Source of the DNA: Mesorhizobium sp. AR10
Lineage (GTDB): Bacteria; Pseudomonadota; Alphaproteobacteria; Rhizobiales; Rhizobiaceae
NCBI RefSeq assembly: GCF_024746795.1
Contig: NZ_CP080524.1
Span: 372,001-436,000 of the forward strand
Direction: 5' to 3'
Length of the DNA: 64,000 nucleotides
The notes beneath the pieces are model-generated. The model saw nothing but the letters and a program-made list of their open reading frames with translations, was not told the origin of the DNA and searched no databases. Positions 1 through 9,378 of the stretch are shown here, one piece after another. The translations under genes and the position numbers were made by a program. How positions within the stretch are numbered: position 1 is the first letter of the stretch; the number at the start of each line of letters is the position of its first letter.

Positions 1-394
1 GCTGACGGCGACGCCGGAAAAATGCCTGCTTGGCCGCGGTCGGCATTTTGGGCCGGGCATGTATTCGGCGCTTGCCGGTTTCATCGAGCCGGGCGAGACG
101 ATCGAGGCGGCGGTGCGTCGCGAAACGCTGGAGGAGGCCGGCATCCGGCTTGGCCGCGTCGTCTACCACGCCAGTCAGCCCTGGCCGTTCCCCTATTCGC
201 TGATGATCGGCTGCTTCGGCGAGCCGCTCAACGACGACATCCAGGCCGACCTCAACGAGTTGGAGGACTGCCGCTGGTTTTTCCGAGACGAGGTGCGCTC
301 GATGCTGGATAGGACGCACCCGGATAATCTGGTCACGCCGCCGAAAGGGGCGATTGCCCATCACCTCATCCGCGCTTGGGTCGACAGCGTGTAA
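1..394 (+). CDS. nudC: NAD(H) diphosphatase NudC, C-terminal part
   Basis: This is the C-terminal 130 residues of a Nudix hydrolase of the NADH diphosphatase type; the start lies before the window, so the zinc-ribbon part of the family cannot be seen. The family cleaves NAD(H) to NMN(H) and AMP and removes NAD caps from RNA. The frame is open from base 2. The Nudix box (GX5EX7REXXEEXG) runs from about base 77 to 146, ending in RETLEEAGI, and is followed by SQPWPFPYSLM, the signature that separates NudC from other Nudix enzymes. The gene ends 19 bases before the next one, so the two may be co-transcribed. The family call is strong; the truncation is caused by the window edge. Confidence 0.9.
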   Translation, partial: LTATPEKCLLGRGRHFGPGMYSALAGFIEPGETIEAAVRRETLEEAGIRLGRVVYHASQPWPFPYSLMIGCFGEPLNDDIQADLNELEDCRWFFRDEVRSMLDRTHPDNLVTPPKGAIAHHLIRAWVDSV

Positions 395-413
395 CGACAC
401 AGGGAGAGAAAAA

Positions 414-710
414 ATGATCCGTCACACGGTGGTGTTCAGGTTGAAGCACAAGGAGAATTCGGCCGAGGAGAAAAAATTCCTCGCCGACGCAAAACGAATT
501 CTTGCGCCGATCCCCGGCGTCGAGAAATTCGAGCAATTGCGGCAGGTCAGCCCGAAGAATGATTATCGCTTCGGCTTCTCGTTCGAATTTGCCGATCAGG
601 CCGCCTACTCAGCCTACAACGACCATCCCGACCACGTCGCTTTCGTCCGCGACCGCTGGCTTCAAGAAGTCGAGACGTTTCTCGAAATCGACTACGTGCC
701 GCTGGGCTAG
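414..710 (+). CDS. Dabb-family (stress-responsive alpha/beta barrel) protein
   Basis: A 98-residue protein of the Dabb dimeric alpha/beta-barrel family. It starts MIRHTVVFRLK and contains the YxxxxxHPxHxxF segment (AYNDHPDHVAFV) near residues 67-78 that is typical of the family. The frame is open further upstream, but ATG at 414 is preferred because AGGGAGAG lies 5 bases upstream and the family begins with exactly this strand. The biochemical role of most Dabb proteins is unknown; some are ligand-binding or cyclase-like. It follows nudC closely and converges on pheA, with only 11 bases between stop codons. Confidence 0.85.
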   Translation: MIRHTVVFRLKHKENSAEEKKFLADAKRILAPIPGVEKFEQLRQVSPKNDYRFGFSFEFADQAAYSAYNDHPDHVAFVRDRWLQEVETFLEIDYVPLG

Positions 711-721
711 CGGGTTGTGCG

Positions 722-1585
722 CTAGTCAGCCACTTTCCACTCTTCACGCGAATTGGCGGCCGGATAGACGCCGAGAATCCGCATTTCGCGCGAGAAGAAG
801 CGAAGCTCCTCGAGCGCCAGCTTCACCAGCGGATCGTCGGGGTGGCCCTCGATATCGGCATAAAACAGCGTCGCCGTGAAGGCACCCAGCTGATAGCTCT
901 CCAGCTTGGTCATGTTGATGCCGTTGGTGGCGAAACCGCCCATCGCCTTGTAGAGCGCTGCCGGCACGTTGCGGACGCGAAAGATGAATGTCGTCATCAT
1001 CTTCGTGTCGGCCGACGGACGCTCTGCCCATTGCTTGTTCCGGGTCAGCACGACGAAGCGGGTGACGTTGCTGTCGGTGTCCTCGACATTCTCCTCGATG
1101 ATGTCGAGCCCGTAGAGCGTCGAGGCGAGCGCCGGCGCAAGTGCGGCCATGGTGCGGTCCTTCATGGCGGCAACCAGCTTGGCCGCACCCGCCGTGTCGC
1201 CGGCAACCGTCGCCTTCCAGCCGTTCTTGCGGATGTATTTGCGGCATTGGCCCAGCGCATGGATGTGGCTGTGCACGGTCTTGATCTCGTCGCGCTTCAC
1301 GCCCGGCAAGACCATCAGCTGGAAATGGATCGGCAGGAAATATTCGCCGACGATGTGCAGCTTCGATTCCGGCAACAAATGATGAATGTCGGCGACGCGC
1401 CCGGCGATCGTGTTCTCGATCGGAATCATGGCGAGGTCGGCCTTGCCGGTCTCGACCGCGTTGAAGGCATCCTCGAAGGTCGGGCACGGCAACGGCTCCA
1501 TGTCAGGAAACATGTTGCGGGAGGCGGTGTCGGAATTGGCGCCCGGCTCGCCCTGGAAGGATATTCTGTTGGTCTTTTCAGGCAT
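722..1585 (-). CDS. pheA: Prephenate dehydratase
   Basis: A 287-residue stand-alone prephenate dehydratase, which converts prephenate to phenylpyruvate in phenylalanine synthesis. The catalytic segment begins ISFQGEPGANSD near residue 8 and contains the diagnostic Ser-Asn-Val-Thr-Arg-Phe (TRF) motif near residues 172-177. A C-terminal ACT domain follows (FRVRNVPAALYKAMGGF), the likely site of phenylalanine feedback. The usual ESRP motif is replaced by ESYQ, as in many alphaproteobacterial forms. No chorismate mutase domain is fused. kdsB lies 10 bases upstream on the same strand, so the two probably form a kdsB-pheA operon. Confidence 0.95.
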   Translation of the reverse strand: MPEKTNRISFQGEPGANSDTASRNMFPDMEPLPCPTFEDAFNAVETGKADLAMIPIENTIAGRVADIHHLLPESKLHIVGEYFLPIHFQLMVLPGVKRDEIKTVHSHIHALGQCRKYIRKNGWKATVAGDTAGAAKLVAAMKDRTMAALAPALASTLYGLDIIEENVEDTDSNVTRFVVLTRNKQWAERPSADTKMMTTFIFRVRNVPAALYKAMGGFATNGINMTKLESYQLGAFTATLFYADIEGHPDDPLVKLALEELRFFSREMRILGVYPAANSREEWKVAD

Positions 1586-1595
1586 GCCAAATATC

Positions 1596-2324
1596 TCAGG
1601 TTGAAAGGATTGTTCGAGCGCGTTCGAGGTCTTCCGGCGTGTCGACGCCGAGCGGCACGGATTGGACGATTTCGGCGTCGATGCGCATGCCGGCTTCCAG
1701 CGCCCGCAACTGCTCCAGCCGCTCGCGCTGTTCCAGCGGCGACGGCTTCAGCGCGACGAAGCGCTCGAGCGCTTCGCGGCGATAGGCATAGAGGCCGATG
1801 TGGTGATAGAGCGGTCCCTCCCCCCAGGGTGCCGTGGCGCGGGTGAAATAGAGTGCCCTGAGCCGCGTCGCCGACATTGGCGAACCGACGATCTTGACGA
1901 CATTGGGATTGGTCTTTTCCTCGTCGCGGACGATCTCGACGCCGAGCGTGGCGATGTCCACCGCCGCGTCCTCGAAAGGTTTCAGCGCAGCATTGATGAT
2001 GCCGGGTTCGATGGTCGGCAGATCGCCTTGCACATTGACGATGGTTTCGACCTTGCTCCCAGGGTCGAGCGCGGTCAGCGCCTCGAAGATGCGGTCAGAG
2101 CCCGATTGGTGGTCGCTCCGCGTCATCAGCGCCTCGAAACCATGCGCGCGCACCGCTTGCGCCACGCTCTGCGCATCGGTGGCGACCACCACCCGGCCGA
2201 GCCCGGCCTCGGCGGCGCGGCGGGCGACATGGACAATCATCGGGACGCCGGCAATGTCGGCCAGCGGCTTGCCCGGCAGGCGGGTCGAGGCCATGCGGGC
2301 CGGGATGAGGATCAGCGTGGACAT
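1596..2324 (-). CDS. kdsB: 3-deoxy-manno-octulosonate cytidylyltransferase (CMP-Kdo synthetase)
   Basis: A 242-residue enzyme that activates Kdo with CTP for lipopolysaccharide inner-core synthesis. The N-terminal nucleotide-binding signature [17 protein letters not shown] at residues 5-21 is the family hallmark. Other markers are [13 protein letters not shown] near residues 74-86 and VQGDLP near residue 103. The frame is open for another 159 codons upstream, but that extension is low-complexity antisense of the cytochrome gene; ATG at 2324 gives the normal family length. It is divergent from cycM across a 193-bp gap that must hold both promoters. Confidence 0.95.
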   Translation of the reverse strand: MSTLILIPARMASTRLPGKPLADIAGVPMIVHVARRAAEAGLGRVVVATDAQSVAQAVRAHGFEALMTRSDHQSGSDRIFEALTALDPGSKVETIVNVQGDLPTIEPGIINAALKPFEDAAVDIATLGVEIVRDEEKTNPNVVKIVGSPMSATRLRALYFTRATAPWGEGPLYHHIGLYAYRREALERFVALKPSPLEQRERLEQLRALEAGMRIDAEIVQSVPLGVDTPEDLERARTILST

Positions 2325-2517
2325 CGGGACTGCGAAGCGTTGGAAAAGAGGATGGGGAAAGTGGCAAAAGGTCTCACTGGAAGCGCCCTTATAGGTGTTG
2401 CAACGCCCAAGCAAAAGACCTAGTTTCCGCCCGATTTGACCGGCTCCAAAGGGTGGGTCACGATACCGACGGACGGAGTGGACGGATCGGTCCGCCGGAA
2501 AAGGGAGCCTGGGGCGT

Positions 2518-3210
2518 ATGGACTCTTTCGAAATCAACAAGCTGATCGGCGGGCTGCTCGGAACCTGTTTCGTCGTCTTCTCGGTCGGCATTGTATCCGA
2601 TGCGCTGTTCGCCTCGCCCGCGCCGGAAAAGCCCGGCTTCGCCATCGAGGCAACCGAGCCCGCGGAAGGCGGCCCGGCCGCTCCCGCCGCCGAGGCCAAG
2701 CCGATCGCCGAGCTGCTGGCCACCGCCGATGCCGAAGCGGGTGCTGCCGTGTTCAAGAAATGCCAGGCCTGCCATTCCGGCGAAAAGGGCGGTCCGAACA
2801 AGGTCGGCCCTGACCTGTGGGACCTGATCGATCGTCCGGTGGCCGAGCATCAGGGCTTCGCCTATTCGGCCGGCATGAAGGAATTTTCCAAGGGCGGCAC
2901 CGAGAAGTGGACCTATGACAACCTCAACCACTTCATCGCCTCACCGAAGAAGCTCGTGAAGGGCACGGCGATGGGCTTCGCCGGCCTACCGAAGGACGAG
3001 GACCGCGCCAACGTCATCGCCTATCTGCGTACGCTGTCGGACAGCCCGAAGCCGCTGCCGACACCAGGTGCAGCAGCCGACGCAACGGCGCCGGCCAAGC
3101 CTGCAGAAGGTGCGGCAGCACCTGCGCCAGCCGCTCCGGCCAAGCCAGCCGAGGGTGCAGCGCCAGCGGCGCCCGCCCCTGCTGCGCCCGCTCCCGCGCC
3201 GGCCCAATGA
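2518..3210 (+). CDS. cycM: Membrane-anchored cytochrome c (CycM type)
   Basis: A 230-residue class I c-type cytochrome. The start [17 protein letters not shown] is an uncleaved membrane anchor (about residues 8-33) like that of Bradyrhizobium CycM, which passes electrons from the bc1 complex to the aa3 oxidase. Haem attachment is Cys-Gln-Ala-Cys-His near residue 82 and the axial methionine lies in GTAMGFAG near residue 156. The region up to about residue 180 is normal for the family. The last 50 residues are an added Ala/Pro/Lys tail built of repeats such as PAKPAEGAA; its role is unknown. A strong terminator follows. Confidence 0.92.
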   Translation: MDSFEINKLIGGLLGTCFVVFSVGIVSDALFASPAPEKPGFAIEATEPAEGGPAAPAAEAKPIAELLATADAEAGAAVFKKCQACHSGEKGGPNKVGPDLWDLIDRPVAEHQGFAYSAGMKEFSKGGTEKWTYDNLNHFIASPKKLVKGTAMGFAGLPKDEDRANVIAYLRTLSDSPKPLPTPGAAADATAPAKPAEGAAAPAPAAPAKPAEGAAPAAPAPAAPAPAPAQ

Positions 3211-3235
3211 CGAAATTGTAATGCACGTATCCTTG

Positions 3236-3264
3236 AAAAAGCCGGGTTCAGCCCGGCTTTTTTC
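3236..3264 (+). terminator. Rho-independent terminator after cycM
   Basis: The stem is AAAAAGCCGGG pairing with CCCGGCTTTTTT around a short TTCAG-type loop, followed directly by a run of T. It lies 26 bases after the cycM stop codon. Confidence 0.88.
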
Positions 3265-3368
3265 TTAGGAAAGATGCATATGCGGCGACAAAGCCGGTCT
3301 GCCGCGGTTTTCACCGCCGTCAAATGATCTAGATTGTCCGCTGACATGGATCGCAAAGAGGAAAGCGC

Positions 3369-5246
3369 ATGACGGTTGGCCGAACGATTCTTAGGTCGGT
3401 GCTGGTTGCGGCCGCTCTTGCCAGCGGCCTGCAGGCGGCCTGCGCGGACGAATGGCGCACCACCTCTTCGCTGATCGGCAAGTCCAAATACGGCGACAAT
3501 TTCCAGCACTACGACTATGTCAATCCGGACGCACCCAAGGGCGGCACGCTGAATTCGGTGGTGCTCGGCACGTTCGACAGCTTCAACCCCTATATCGTGC
3601 AGGGATCGCCGGCCTCGGGTCTGCTCCCGTTCACCGGCGGCCTGCTCTATGACACGCTGATGGAGCAGGCGACCGACGAGGGCAGCACCAGCCATCCGCT
3701 GATCGCCGACGCCTATAAATATCCGGCAGACTATTCCTCGGCGACCTACCGCCTCGATCCGCGCGCCAAATGGCATGACGGCCAGCCGATCACCACCGAC
3801 GACGTCATCTGGTCTTTCCAGGTGCTGAAGGCCAACAGTCCGCAATACAGCCGCTACTTCGAAAACGTCACCGATGCGGTTGCGGTGTCCGACCGCGAGG
3901 TCGAGTTTCATTTCAACCAGAAGGGCAACCGCGAACTGCCACAAATTCTCGGCGACCTCGTCGTGCTGCCGAAGCACTGGTGGGAAGGAACCGACGCCAA
4001 CGGCAAAAAGCGCGACGTCACCAGGCCGACGCTGGAGCCGCCGCTCGGCTCCGCCGCCTACAAGATCGCCAGCTTCAAACCGGGTTCGGAAATCATCTGG
4101 CAACGCGTGCCCGACTATTGGGCCGCCAAGCTGCCGGTGAAGATCGGCCGGGAGAATTTCGACACCCAGCGCTTTACCTATATTCTGGACGACAATGCCG
4201 CCTGGCAAGCTTTCACCAAGGGCGGACTTGACGATATCAAACCGGAAAACAGTTCGAAGCGTTGGAAGACATTCTATGATTTCCCGGCGATCCGGGCCGG
4301 CGACGTCATCAAAAAGGAATTCAAGACCACCTCGCCGGAGCCGATGCAGGCCTTCATGCTGAACCAGAGGCGCCCGCAATTCCAGGATCGGCTGGTACGC
4401 GCCGCGCTGACCTACCCGTTCGACTTCGAGACGATGAACCGCACGCTGTTCTATGGTTTCAACACCCGCACCAGCAGCTATTTCCAGGGCACGGAACTCG
4501 CTTCAAGCGGCCTGCCGCAAGGCAAGGAGCTGGAAATCCTGGAAAAGTATCGCGACAAGCTGCCACCCGAGCTGTTCACCCAGGAATTCAAGCTGCCGGT
4601 CTATGATTCACCGCAGGCGGAACGGAAGTATCTGAAGCAGGCCGTCGACCTCTTCGCCCAGGCCGGCTGGGTGATCAAGGGGGGCAAGATGGTGAACGCC
4701 AAAACGGGTGAGCCGTTCAGATTCGAAATCCTCGGCTGGAACGATACCGACCAGGTCATAGCCAGTCCCTATATCGCCAATCTCCGCAAGCTCGGCGTCG
4801 ATGCCACGCTGCGCATCATCGACCAGACCCAATATGTCAACCGCGTCAACAACTTCGACTACGACGTGATTATCGGGCAGCTCGGCCAGTCGGAATCGCC
4901 GGGGAATGAGCAGCGCGATTTCTGGAGTTCCAATGCGGCCGACAGGCCGGGCTCGCGCAACTACGCCGGTATCAAGAATCCGGTCGTGGATGCCTTGGTC
5001 GACCGCATCATCTTTGCTACCGACCGCGACGATCTGGTTGCCGCCACCCATGCGCTCGACCGTGTGCTGCTGTGGAACTATTACGTGGTGCCTCAATACT
5101 ACCGGGCGGTGGTCTGGCTGGCCTATTGGAACAAGTTCGCCATGCCCGCCAAGCAGCCGAGCTACAGGGGCGCCGATCTCGATTCCTGGTGGATCGATCC
5201 GGACAAGGAAAAAGCGCTGGCGGCAAAATACAAGGGCAGCAATTGA
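3369..5246 (+). CDS. yejA: Peptide ABC transporter substrate-binding protein YejA (first copy)
   Basis: A 625-residue family 5 extracellular solute-binding protein for the YejBEF importer. Residues 1-26 form a Sec signal peptide ending in CADA-like ACA-D. The mature protein opens with the YejA-type segment HYDYVNPDAPKGG (about residue 49) and contains FDSFNPYIVQG and YRLDPRAKWHDGQP, all found in the family. In enterobacteria YejABEF takes up microcin C; in Sinorhizobium the system handles host NCR peptides. It overlaps the next gene by one base (TGATG). This is the first gene of the five-gene operon; a promoter should lie in 3265-3368. Confidence 0.93.
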   Translation: MTVGRTILRSVLVAAALASGLQAACADEWRTTSSLIGKSKYGDNFQHYDYVNPDAPKGGTLNSVVLGTFDSFNPYIVQGSPASGLLPFTGGLLYDTLMEQATDEGSTSHPLIADAYKYPADYSSATYRLDPRAKWHDGQPITTDDVIWSFQVLKANSPQYSRYFENVTDAVAVSDREVEFHFNQKGNRELPQILGDLVVLPKHWWEGTDANGKKRDVTRPTLEPPLGSAAYKIASFKPGSEIIWQRVPDYWAAKLPVKIGRENFDTQRFTYILDDNAAWQAFTKGGLDDIKPENSSKRWKTFYDFPAIRAGDVIKKEFKTTSPEPMQAFMLNQRRPQFQDRLVRAALTYPFDFETMNRTLFYGFNTRTSSYFQGTELASSGLPQGKELEILEKYRDKLPPELFTQEFKLPVYDSPQAERKYLKQAVDLFAQAGWVIKGGKMVNAKTGEPFRFEILGWNDTDQVIASPYIANLRKLGVDATLRIIDQTQYVNRVNNFDYDVIIGQLGQSESPGNEQRDFWSSNAADRPGSRNYAGIKNPVVDALVDRIIFATDRDDLVAATHALDRVLLWNYYVVPQYYRAVVWLAYWNKFAMPAKQPSYRGADLDSWWIDPDKEKALAAKYKGSN

Positions 5247-7114
5247 TGCCGGCGCTGCCCCGCCGTGATTTCCTGGCCTTGGGCGGCGCGGCGGCAGCCG
5301 CCGCGCTGCTGCCGGGCCGAGCCTTCGCCGACATTCCGACCGGCGTGAAACTGCATGGACTGTCAGCTTTCGGCGACCTCAAATACAAGCCGGATTTCAC
5401 CCACTTCGACTATGTCAATCCGGACGCCCCCAAGGGCGGCCAGATGAATTTCGCACCACCGAACTCGACCTTGAATCAGAGCTTCCTGACTTTCAACACG
5501 TTGAATTCCCTGGTGTTGAAGGGGGATTCGCCGCCGCGCACCGAACTCTGTTTCGATTCGCTGATGACAAGCGCCCTCGATGAGCCGGATGCGGTCTATG
5601 GCCTGCTTGCAGAGTCCGTTACCTTATCGCAAGACCGCAACGGCTTCAGCTTCAGCCTGCGACCGCAAGCGCGCTTCCACGACGGCTCGCCACTGACCGC
5701 AGACGACGTTGCCTTCGCATTGAAGCTTTACAAAGATTTGGGCCATCCAAACCTTTCCAAGGCGTTGCGGCATATGACGGAAGCGGTTGCAGTCGATCCC
5801 GTCACCCTCAACCTCACCTTCAATGGCGAACAGTCGGCGCAGAACATCCTTTCGGTCGTCGCAATGCCGATCGTGTCCAAAGCCTTTTATGCCGTCAATG
5901 AGTTCGATGCCTCGACGATGAAACCGCCGCTCGGCTCGGGACCGTACAAGGTGGGACGCGTGGTCGCCGGGCAGACTGTCGAATATGATCGCGTCACCGA
6001 CTATTGGGGCCACGATCTCGCCGTGAACCGTGGCATGAACAATTTCGACCGCATCCGCATCGATTTCTACCTCGATCGCCAGGCAGCGTTTGAAGCCTTC
6101 AAGAAAGGCGACACGCATTTCCGCGAGGAGTTTACCTCGCGAGTATGGGCGACCGGTTATGACTTTCCGGCGTTGAAGGACGGCAAGGTCGTCAAGCGGG
6201 AATTTCCCGGCGAGAAATCGCCTTCCATGCAGGCTGTCGCGCTGAACCAGCGTCGTCCACAATTCAGGGATGTCCGCGTCAGACGGGCGATTGCCAATTG
6301 TTTCGATTTCGAATGGATCAAACGGGTTCTGTTCTTCGGCTCTTACGAACGTTCGCAATCGAATTTCGAACGGTCGGACTACAAGGCCGAAGGACTGCCC
6401 TCGCCCGGGGAGCTAGCGCTGCTGGAGCCGTTTCGAGCCGAATTGCCGCCAGAGGTCTTCGGCGAACCGGTGATGCAGCCTGCTTCGGACGGGTCGGGGC
6501 ATGATCGCAAGCTGCTGGGTGCGGCTTCCCGACTGCTTGCCGACGCCGGCTGGAAGCGAGCGGGCAATTTCGTCGTCAACGACAAGGGCGAGCGGCTGCA
6601 GGTGGAAATGCTTGCCGAGGACGATGGTCTCGTTCGCATTTTCACACCTTGGGCCGAGAACATGAAGGCGATCGGGATCGACGCCTCTATCCGGCAGGTG
6701 GATTCGACGCAGTATGAACGGCGGCAGAGCGATTTCGACTTCGACTTCAACATGCTCGCATGGTCGATCGGGGCGACGCCCACTTCCGACGGCCTTGAGA
6801 TACTTTACGACTCCCGGATGGCGAAAACGCCGGGGCAACGCAACTATCCCGGCACCGAAAGCCCAGCCATCGACGCGTTGATCGTGGCGGCAGGCAAGGC
6901 AACCAGTCGAAACGAACTCGTCACGGCGCTCCGAGCGCTCGACCGGGTCTTGCGCGCACGGCTCGATTGGATTCCTAGTTGGTATTTGGCGAATCACCGC
7001 GTCGCCTATTGGGACATGTTCGGCTTTCCCGAGCAGAAACCCGATTTCGGCTTTCCGGTCGAAGCGCTGTGGTGGTTCGACAAGGGCAAGGCGGCAAAAA
7101 TTGGCAAAGGCTGA
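5246..7114 (+). CDS. yejA: Peptide ABC transporter substrate-binding protein YejA (second copy)
   Basis: A 622-residue second YejA-type binding protein. ATG 5246 is chosen over the longer open frame because it makes a one-base overlap with the preceding stop and yields a clean signal sequence. That signal is of twin-arginine form (PRRDFLALGG, then an alanine-rich stretch ending AFA near residue 27), unlike the Sec signal of the first copy. The mature part shares the HFDYVNPDAPKGG opening and the FHDGSPLTADDVAFALKL segment. Two binding proteins for one importer suggest a broadened or partitioned peptide range. Confidence 0.9.
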   Translation: MPALPRRDFLALGGAAAAAALLPGRAFADIPTGVKLHGLSAFGDLKYKPDFTHFDYVNPDAPKGGQMNFAPPNSTLNQSFLTFNTLNSLVLKGDSPPRTELCFDSLMTSALDEPDAVYGLLAESVTLSQDRNGFSFSLRPQARFHDGSPLTADDVAFALKLYKDLGHPNLSKALRHMTEAVAVDPVTLNLTFNGEQSAQNILSVVAMPIVSKAFYAVNEFDASTMKPPLGSGPYKVGRVVAGQTVEYDRVTDYWGHDLAVNRGMNNFDRIRIDFYLDRQAAFEAFKKGDTHFREEFTSRVWATGYDFPALKDGKVVKREFPGEKSPSMQAVALNQRRPQFRDVRVRRAIANCFDFEWIKRVLFFGSYERSQSNFERSDYKAEGLPSPGELALLEPFRAELPPEVFGEPVMQPASDGSGHDRKLLGAASRLLADAGWKRAGNFVVNDKGERLQVEMLAEDDGLVRIFTPWAENMKAIGIDASIRQVDSTQYERRQSDFDFDFNMLAWSIGATPTSDGLEILYDSRMAKTPGQRNYPGTESPAIDALIVAAGKATSRNELVTALRALDRVLRARLDWIPSWYLANHRVAYWDMFGFPEQKPDFGFPVEALWWFDKGKAAKIGKG

Positions 7115-7144
7115 GATTTTCGCCCAACGAGGGCAGAGAGCCTG

Positions 7145-8239
7145 ATGGGCGCCTATATACTGCGCCGCATCCTGTTGATGATCCCGACCCTGTTCGGCAT
7201 CATGGCGGTGTCCTTCGCCGTCATCCAATTCGCCCCCGGCGGGCCGGTCGAGCAGGTCATTGCCAAGCTGACCAACCAGGGCGGCAGCGATCGTCTCGGC
7301 GGCGGCGGAGGCGATGCTGGCGGCGGCAATTTCGATGCAGCCGGAGACGTCAGTTCGAAATACCGCGGCGCGCAAGGGCTCGATCCCGAATTCATCAAAA
7401 AGCTGGAGAAGCAGTTCGGCTTCGACAAGCCGCCGCTCGAGCGCTTCGGCCTGATGCTGTGGAACTATGCCCGTTTCGATTTCGGCGATAGCTATTTCCG
7501 CGACATTTCGGTGCTCGACCTGATCCTGGAAAAGATGCCGGTATCGATCTCGATCGGGCTGTGGATCACGCTGCTGTCCTATTTGATTTCGATCCCGCTC
7601 GGCATCCGCAAGGCGGTCAAGGACGGCACGCCGTTCGATATCTGGACGAGCGGCGTGGTCATCGTCGGCTACGCCATTCCAGGCTTCCTGTTCGGCATAT
7701 TGCTGATGATCCTGTTTGCCGGCGGATCGTTCTACGACTGGTTTCCGCTGCGCGGGATCACCTCCGACAACTGGGAGCAGCTGTCCTGGCCGGCGCGGAT
7801 CCTCGACTATTTCTGGCACATGACCTTGCCACTGACGGCGCTGGTGCTGTCGGCCTTCGCCACCACCACGCTTTTGACCAAGAATTCGTTCCTCGAGGAA
7901 ATCCGCAAGCAATATGTGGTGACCGCGCGCGCCAAGGGCCTGTCGGAACGGCAGGTGCTTTATGGCCACGTCTTCCGCAACGCCATGCTGATCGTCATCG
8001 CCGGCTTCCCCGGCGCCTTCATCTCGGCCTTCTTCACCGGTTCGCTGCTGATCGAAAATATCTTCTCCCTCGATGGCCTCGGCCTGCTCGGCTTCAGGTC
8101 GGTGATCGAGCGCGACTATCCGGTGGTATTCGCCAATCTCTACATCTTTTCGCTGCTTGGCCTGTTTGTCGGGCTGCTGTCCGACCTGATCTACACCTGG
8201 GTCGACCCGCGCATCGACTTCGAGCGGAGAGACATCTGA
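7145..8239 (+). CDS. yejB: Peptide ABC transporter permease YejB
   Basis: A 364-residue inner-membrane permease very close in layout to E. coli YejB: MGAYILRRILLMIPTL at the start, GYAIPGFLFGILL in the middle, LTKNSFLEEIRKQYVVTA as the cytoplasmic EAA-like loop, and VDPRIDFERR at the end. A glycine-rich periplasmic insert (about residues 49-65) precedes KYRGAQGLDPEF, as in other YejB proteins. It starts 30 bases after the second yejA and overlaps yejE by one base, so it belongs to the same operon. Confidence 0.96.
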   Translation: MGAYILRRILLMIPTLFGIMAVSFAVIQFAPGGPVEQVIAKLTNQGGSDRLGGGGGDAGGGNFDAAGDVSSKYRGAQGLDPEFIKKLEKQFGFDKPPLERFGLMLWNYARFDFGDSYFRDISVLDLILEKMPVSISIGLWITLLSYLISIPLGIRKAVKDGTPFDIWTSGVVIVGYAIPGFLFGILLMILFAGGSFYDWFPLRGITSDNWEQLSWPARILDYFWHMTLPLTALVLSAFATTTLLTKNSFLEEIRKQYVVTARAKGLSERQVLYGHVFRNAMLIVIAGFPGAFISAFFTGSLLIENIFSLDGLGLLGFRSVIERDYPVVFANLYIFSLLGLFVGLLSDLIYTWVDPRIDFERRDI

Positions 8240-9378
8240 TGGCGCAGGCCGCCGCCGAAACGACGCCAGATCGGATCGCCCGGCCCTGGCTGTCGCCGCT
8301 CAACCACCGGCGCCTGCAGAATTTCAAGGCCAACCGGCGCGGCTACTGGTCTTTGTGGATCTTCCTCGTCCTGTTCGTGCTGTCGCTGGTTTCCGAATTG
8401 ATCGCCAACGACAGGCCGATCGTCGTCTCCTACAAGGGCGAGATCCTGTTTCCGGTGCTGGTCGCCTACCCGGAAGAAAAGTTCGGCGGTTTCTATGCAG
8501 TCACCGACTATCGCGACCCGGTCATCCAGGACGAGATCAATGCCAATGGCTGGATGATCTGGCCGCCGGTGCGCTACTCCTACCAGACCGTCAACAATGC
8601 CATTCCCGAAGCTGCCCCAACCAAGCCCTCCTGGCTCTATGACGCCAAGACACGCTGCAACCAGTATCCGAAAGGTGCCGACGACCCCAATTGCGTCGTC
8701 GGCAACTGGAACTGGCTGGGCACCGACGACCAGGCCCGCGACGTGCTGGCTCGCGTCATCTACGGCTTCAGAATCTCGGTTCTGTTCGGACTGATCCTGA
8801 CGCTGGGCTCGGCGCTGATCGGCGTGGCGGCCGGGGCGGTGCAAGGCTATTTCGGCGGCTGGACCGACCTTCTGTTCCAGCGCTTCATCGAGATCTGGTC
8901 GGCGATCCCGGTGCTCTATCTTCTGCTGATCGTCGCCGCCATCCTGCCGCCGGGTTTCTTCATCCTGCTCGGACTGATGCTGTTATTCTCCTGGGTGGCG
9001 CTGGTCGGCGTGGTGCGGGCCGAGTTCCTGCGCGCCCGAAACTTCGAATATGTCAACGCGGCGCGAGCGCTGGGTGTGCCCAACCTTACCATCATGTTCC
9101 GGCATCTCCTGCCCAACGCCATGGTGGCGACACTGACCTTCCTGCCCTTCCTGCTCAGCGGCTCGATCTCGACACTGACCTCGCTCGACTATCTCGGCTT
9201 CGGCCTGCCGCCCGGTGCGGCCTCGCTCGGCGAGTTGCTGAAGCAGGCCCAGCGCAACCTCAACGCGCCTTGGCTCGGCATTTCGGGCTTCGTCGTCATC
9301 TCCCTGATGCTGTCGCTGCTGGTCTTCGTCGGCGAAGCGACCCGCGATGCCTTCGATCCGCGCAAGACGTTCAGATGA
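8239..9378 (+). CDS. yejE: Peptide ABC transporter permease YejE
   Basis: A 379-residue permease partner of YejB. It contains KANRRGYWSLWIFLVLF followed by SELIAND, the N-terminal YejE signature, then NWLGTDDQARDVLARVIYG and the loop RNFEYVNAARALGVPN. The start ATG 8239 shares a base with the yejB stop. The open frame further upstream is a shadow of yejB. About six membrane helices are expected. It ends with an ATGA overlap into yejF. Confidence 0.96.
   Translation: MAQAAAETTPDRIARPWLSPLNHRRLQNFKANRRGYWSLWIFLVLFVLSLVSELIANDRPIVVSYKGEILFPVLVAYPEEKFGGFYAVTDYRDPVIQDEINANGWMIWPPVRYSYQTVNNAIPEAAPTKPSWLYDAKTRCNQYPKGADDPNCVVGNWNWLGTDDQARDVLARVIYGFRISVLFGLILTLGSALIGVAAGAVQGYFGGWTDLLFQRFIEIWSAIPVLYLLLIVAAILPPGFFILLGLMLLFSWVALVGVVRAEFLRARNFEYVNAARALGVPNLTIMFRHLLPNAMVATLTFLPFLLSGSISTLTSLDYLGFGLPPGAASLGELLKQAQRNLNAPWLGISGFVVISLMLSLLVFVGEATRDAFDPRKTFR

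Noticed and set aside
3021..4379. A 452-codon minus-strand frame across the cycM terminator
   Set aside because: It crosses a strong terminator and is antisense to cycM and yejA, with low-complexity content.
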